From Pimelobacter simplex (GTDB lineage: Bacteria > Actinomycetota > Actinomycetes > Propionibacteriales > Nocardioidaceae), in the NCBI RefSeq assembly GCF_900114845.1, contig NZ_FOUK01000003.1:496001-560000 (forward strand): a stretch of DNA of 64,000 nucleotides. Reading direction: 5' to 3'. Below the pieces are notes generated by a model. The model did no database searches, had not been told where the DNA came from, and was given only the letters and a program-made list of their open reading frames with translations. Shown here in pieces: positions 62,979-64,000 of the stretch. Position numbers and translations under genes: made by a program. The stretch's first letter is position 1. Each line of letters opens with the position of its first letter.

Positions 62979-63830
62979 TCAGGCCTTCTGCCAGGGCCCG
63001 TTGAGGTTGGGCAGGTCGACGCCCGTGAAGTCGGGCCACTTGTCGCCCTCGAAGCCGCGCTGGCCGAGCTTGGCCTGGATGGCGTCCCAGTCGCCGGCGT
63101 TGCCGACGTTGAGCGTGATCCAGTAGTCGACGGCCTCCTTGACGATCGAGGCCGCCTGCGACCCGGCCGTCACGATGATCTGCACGACGACGCCCGCGCC
63201 GCCGGTGAACCAGTTGCCGACGTCGCCGAGCTCGCCGGCCTTGCCGAGGATGGCCGCGGCCAGGTCGACCAGGTTCTTGAGCTGCGCGTTCCAGTGCTTG
63301 AGCAGGTTGACCTGGTGGTCGTCGAGCAGGTCGGCGGCCTCGGCGAACGAGTCGGACATGCCCTGCACGGCCTTGAGCTGGAACGCCGACGTGTTCTCGT
63401 ACGCCGTGTAGGCGCGCCCGGTCCAGCTCTTGGCGAGGTAGCGGTTGGCCGCGTCGATGTCGATGCGGACCTGGCCGAGCTCCTCGACCGAGTCGCGGTA
63501 GCGGCTGGCGATGCTCGACATCCGCAGCGGGTCGCCGAGGATCGAGCCGATCGACTGCCGGATCGTCTCGGACGCCGTCTCCCACGCCTCGCTGATGTTG
63601 TCGATCGCGTCGTTGAACCGGTCCTCGAGCTCGTTGCCGATCAGTCCGCCGACGATCGCGCCGGGGATGCCGGCGGTCAGGAAGCCGCCGAGGATGCCGC
63701 CCTCGGTGAGGTGGTCGTTGATGAAGTTCGCCGACTTCTCGATGAACTGGCCGATGGCCTTGTTGACGTCCTCGATGGCGTCGTTGACCTGGGTGAGGAA
63801 GACCTGCGGGTCCTTGTCTGCTTCAGTCAT
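62979..63830 (-). CDS. WXG100-like secreted or surface protein
   Basis: This is a 283-residue protein. Residues 44-66 are a Gly-rich hydrophobic segment (GGILGGFLTAGIPGAIVGGLIG), followed by long helices. SWTGRAYTAYE (135-145) is the W-x-G turn of the ESX fold, and GVVVQIIVTAGSQAASIVKEA is a second hydrophobic stretch. It is probably a type VII secretion substrate of the long LXG/WXG kind. It overlaps the upstream partial gene by ATGA. Confidence 0.7.
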   Translation of the reverse strand: MTEADKDPQVFLTQVNDAIEDVNKAIGQFIEKSANFINDHLTEGGILGGFLTAGIPGAIVGGLIGNELEDRFNDAIDNISEAWETASETIRQSIGSILGDPLRMSSIASRYRDSVEELGQVRIDIDAANRYLAKSWTGRAYTAYENTSAFQLKAVQGMSDSFAEAADLLDDHQVNLLKHWNAQLKNLVDLAAAILGKAGELGDVGNWFTGGAGVVVQIIVTAGSQAASIVKEAVDYWITLNVGNAGDWDAIQAKLGQRGFEGDKWPDFTGVDLPNLNGPWQKA

Positions 63831-64000
63831 TCGCCTGCCCGCTCCTTCAGCTTGCGAAAGTTCTCACCCTGGGTGGTGTCGGTGCCGCTGAGGTCGTTCG
63901 CGGTCTCGACCAGGCCGTTGGCCAGCGTCTGGGTGATCCAGTGGCCGTCGGCAGCGCCGTTGACGAGCACCTCGTTGATCGTCTGGTGCAGGCGGCCGGC
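63827..64000 (-). CDS. Partial gene upstream of the WXG100-like protein
   Basis: The last 57 codons are present and the start lies beyond the window. The residues (LHQTINEVLVNGAADGHWI, ANDLSGTDTTQGENFRKL) are helical and polar, like small ESX partner proteins. The 4-nt overlap suggests that it is made with the next gene. It may be the heterodimer partner; the evidence is limited. Confidence 0.6.
   Translation of the reverse strand, partial: AGRLHQTINEVLVNGAADGHWITQTLANGLVETANDLSGTDTTQGENFRKLKERAGE

Overview
The window is high-GC actinobacterial DNA, most likely from Nocardioides or a close relative in the Propionibacteriales. The evidence is the dense GC-rich codon use, many GTG starts and ATGA/GTGA overlaps, DUF3046 next to recA, an actinobacterial long-form GlyA, a ferredoxin-type sulfite reductase with a Zn-ribbon gene and CysH, and LexA boxes of the TCGAAC-N4-GTTCGA type. 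The genus is an inference.

Positions 1 to about 23,050 are the right part of a siphovirus-type prophage. In order, they hold the C-terminus of a toxin-like MuF head protein, two small antisense Zn-ribbon genes, a protease-scaffold with an internal scaffold start, decoration protein, major capsid protein, connector and tail-completion genes, tail tube, and tail chaperones with a CCCTTTC -1 frameshift site. Next come the tape measure, the distal tail and hub proteins, two membrane-anchored coiled-coil/collagen-like proteins, a lysis block (M15-type endolysin, an endonuclease/exonuclease/phosphatase nuclease, a holin), and a fibre/minor tail block that ends in a strong terminator at 21,709. The last 1.3 kb carries small genes, including a divergent pair around a LexA-like box. 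The prophage ends at the 3' 45 nt of a tRNA-Val(GAC) gene (attR, 23,006-23,050), followed by the native tRNA terminator. The integrase and the other attachment site lie outside the window.

From 23,051 on, the sequence is host chromosome. It holds a secreted HNH nuclease, small membrane and Zn-ribbon proteins, a K+ channel, a BrkB-like membrane protein, a DctA transporter with a divergent two-component system, and glyA. A sulfite-assimilation operon (32.8-36.4 kb) is preceded by a cysteine-type leader peptide. The recA/recX region (36.5-45.9 kb) includes an unusual repeat-filled 0.84-kb spacer between recA and recX. A histidine-utilisation operon (hutH-hutU-M20 amidohydrolase-hutF-hutI) lies opposite an IclR regulator.

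The last 10 kb holds a DNA methyltransferase and an NAD-salvage operon in which PncB and PncA form one open frame, followed by the NrtR regulator, with an NrtR-like operator upstream. After these come an ArsR/SRPBCC/mycothiol-type operon with twin operators, a TfoX-like protein, an MFS transporter, a lipoprotein, and at the edge a WXG100-like gene pair.

Functional calls come from motif recognition and gene order only; no database search was run.
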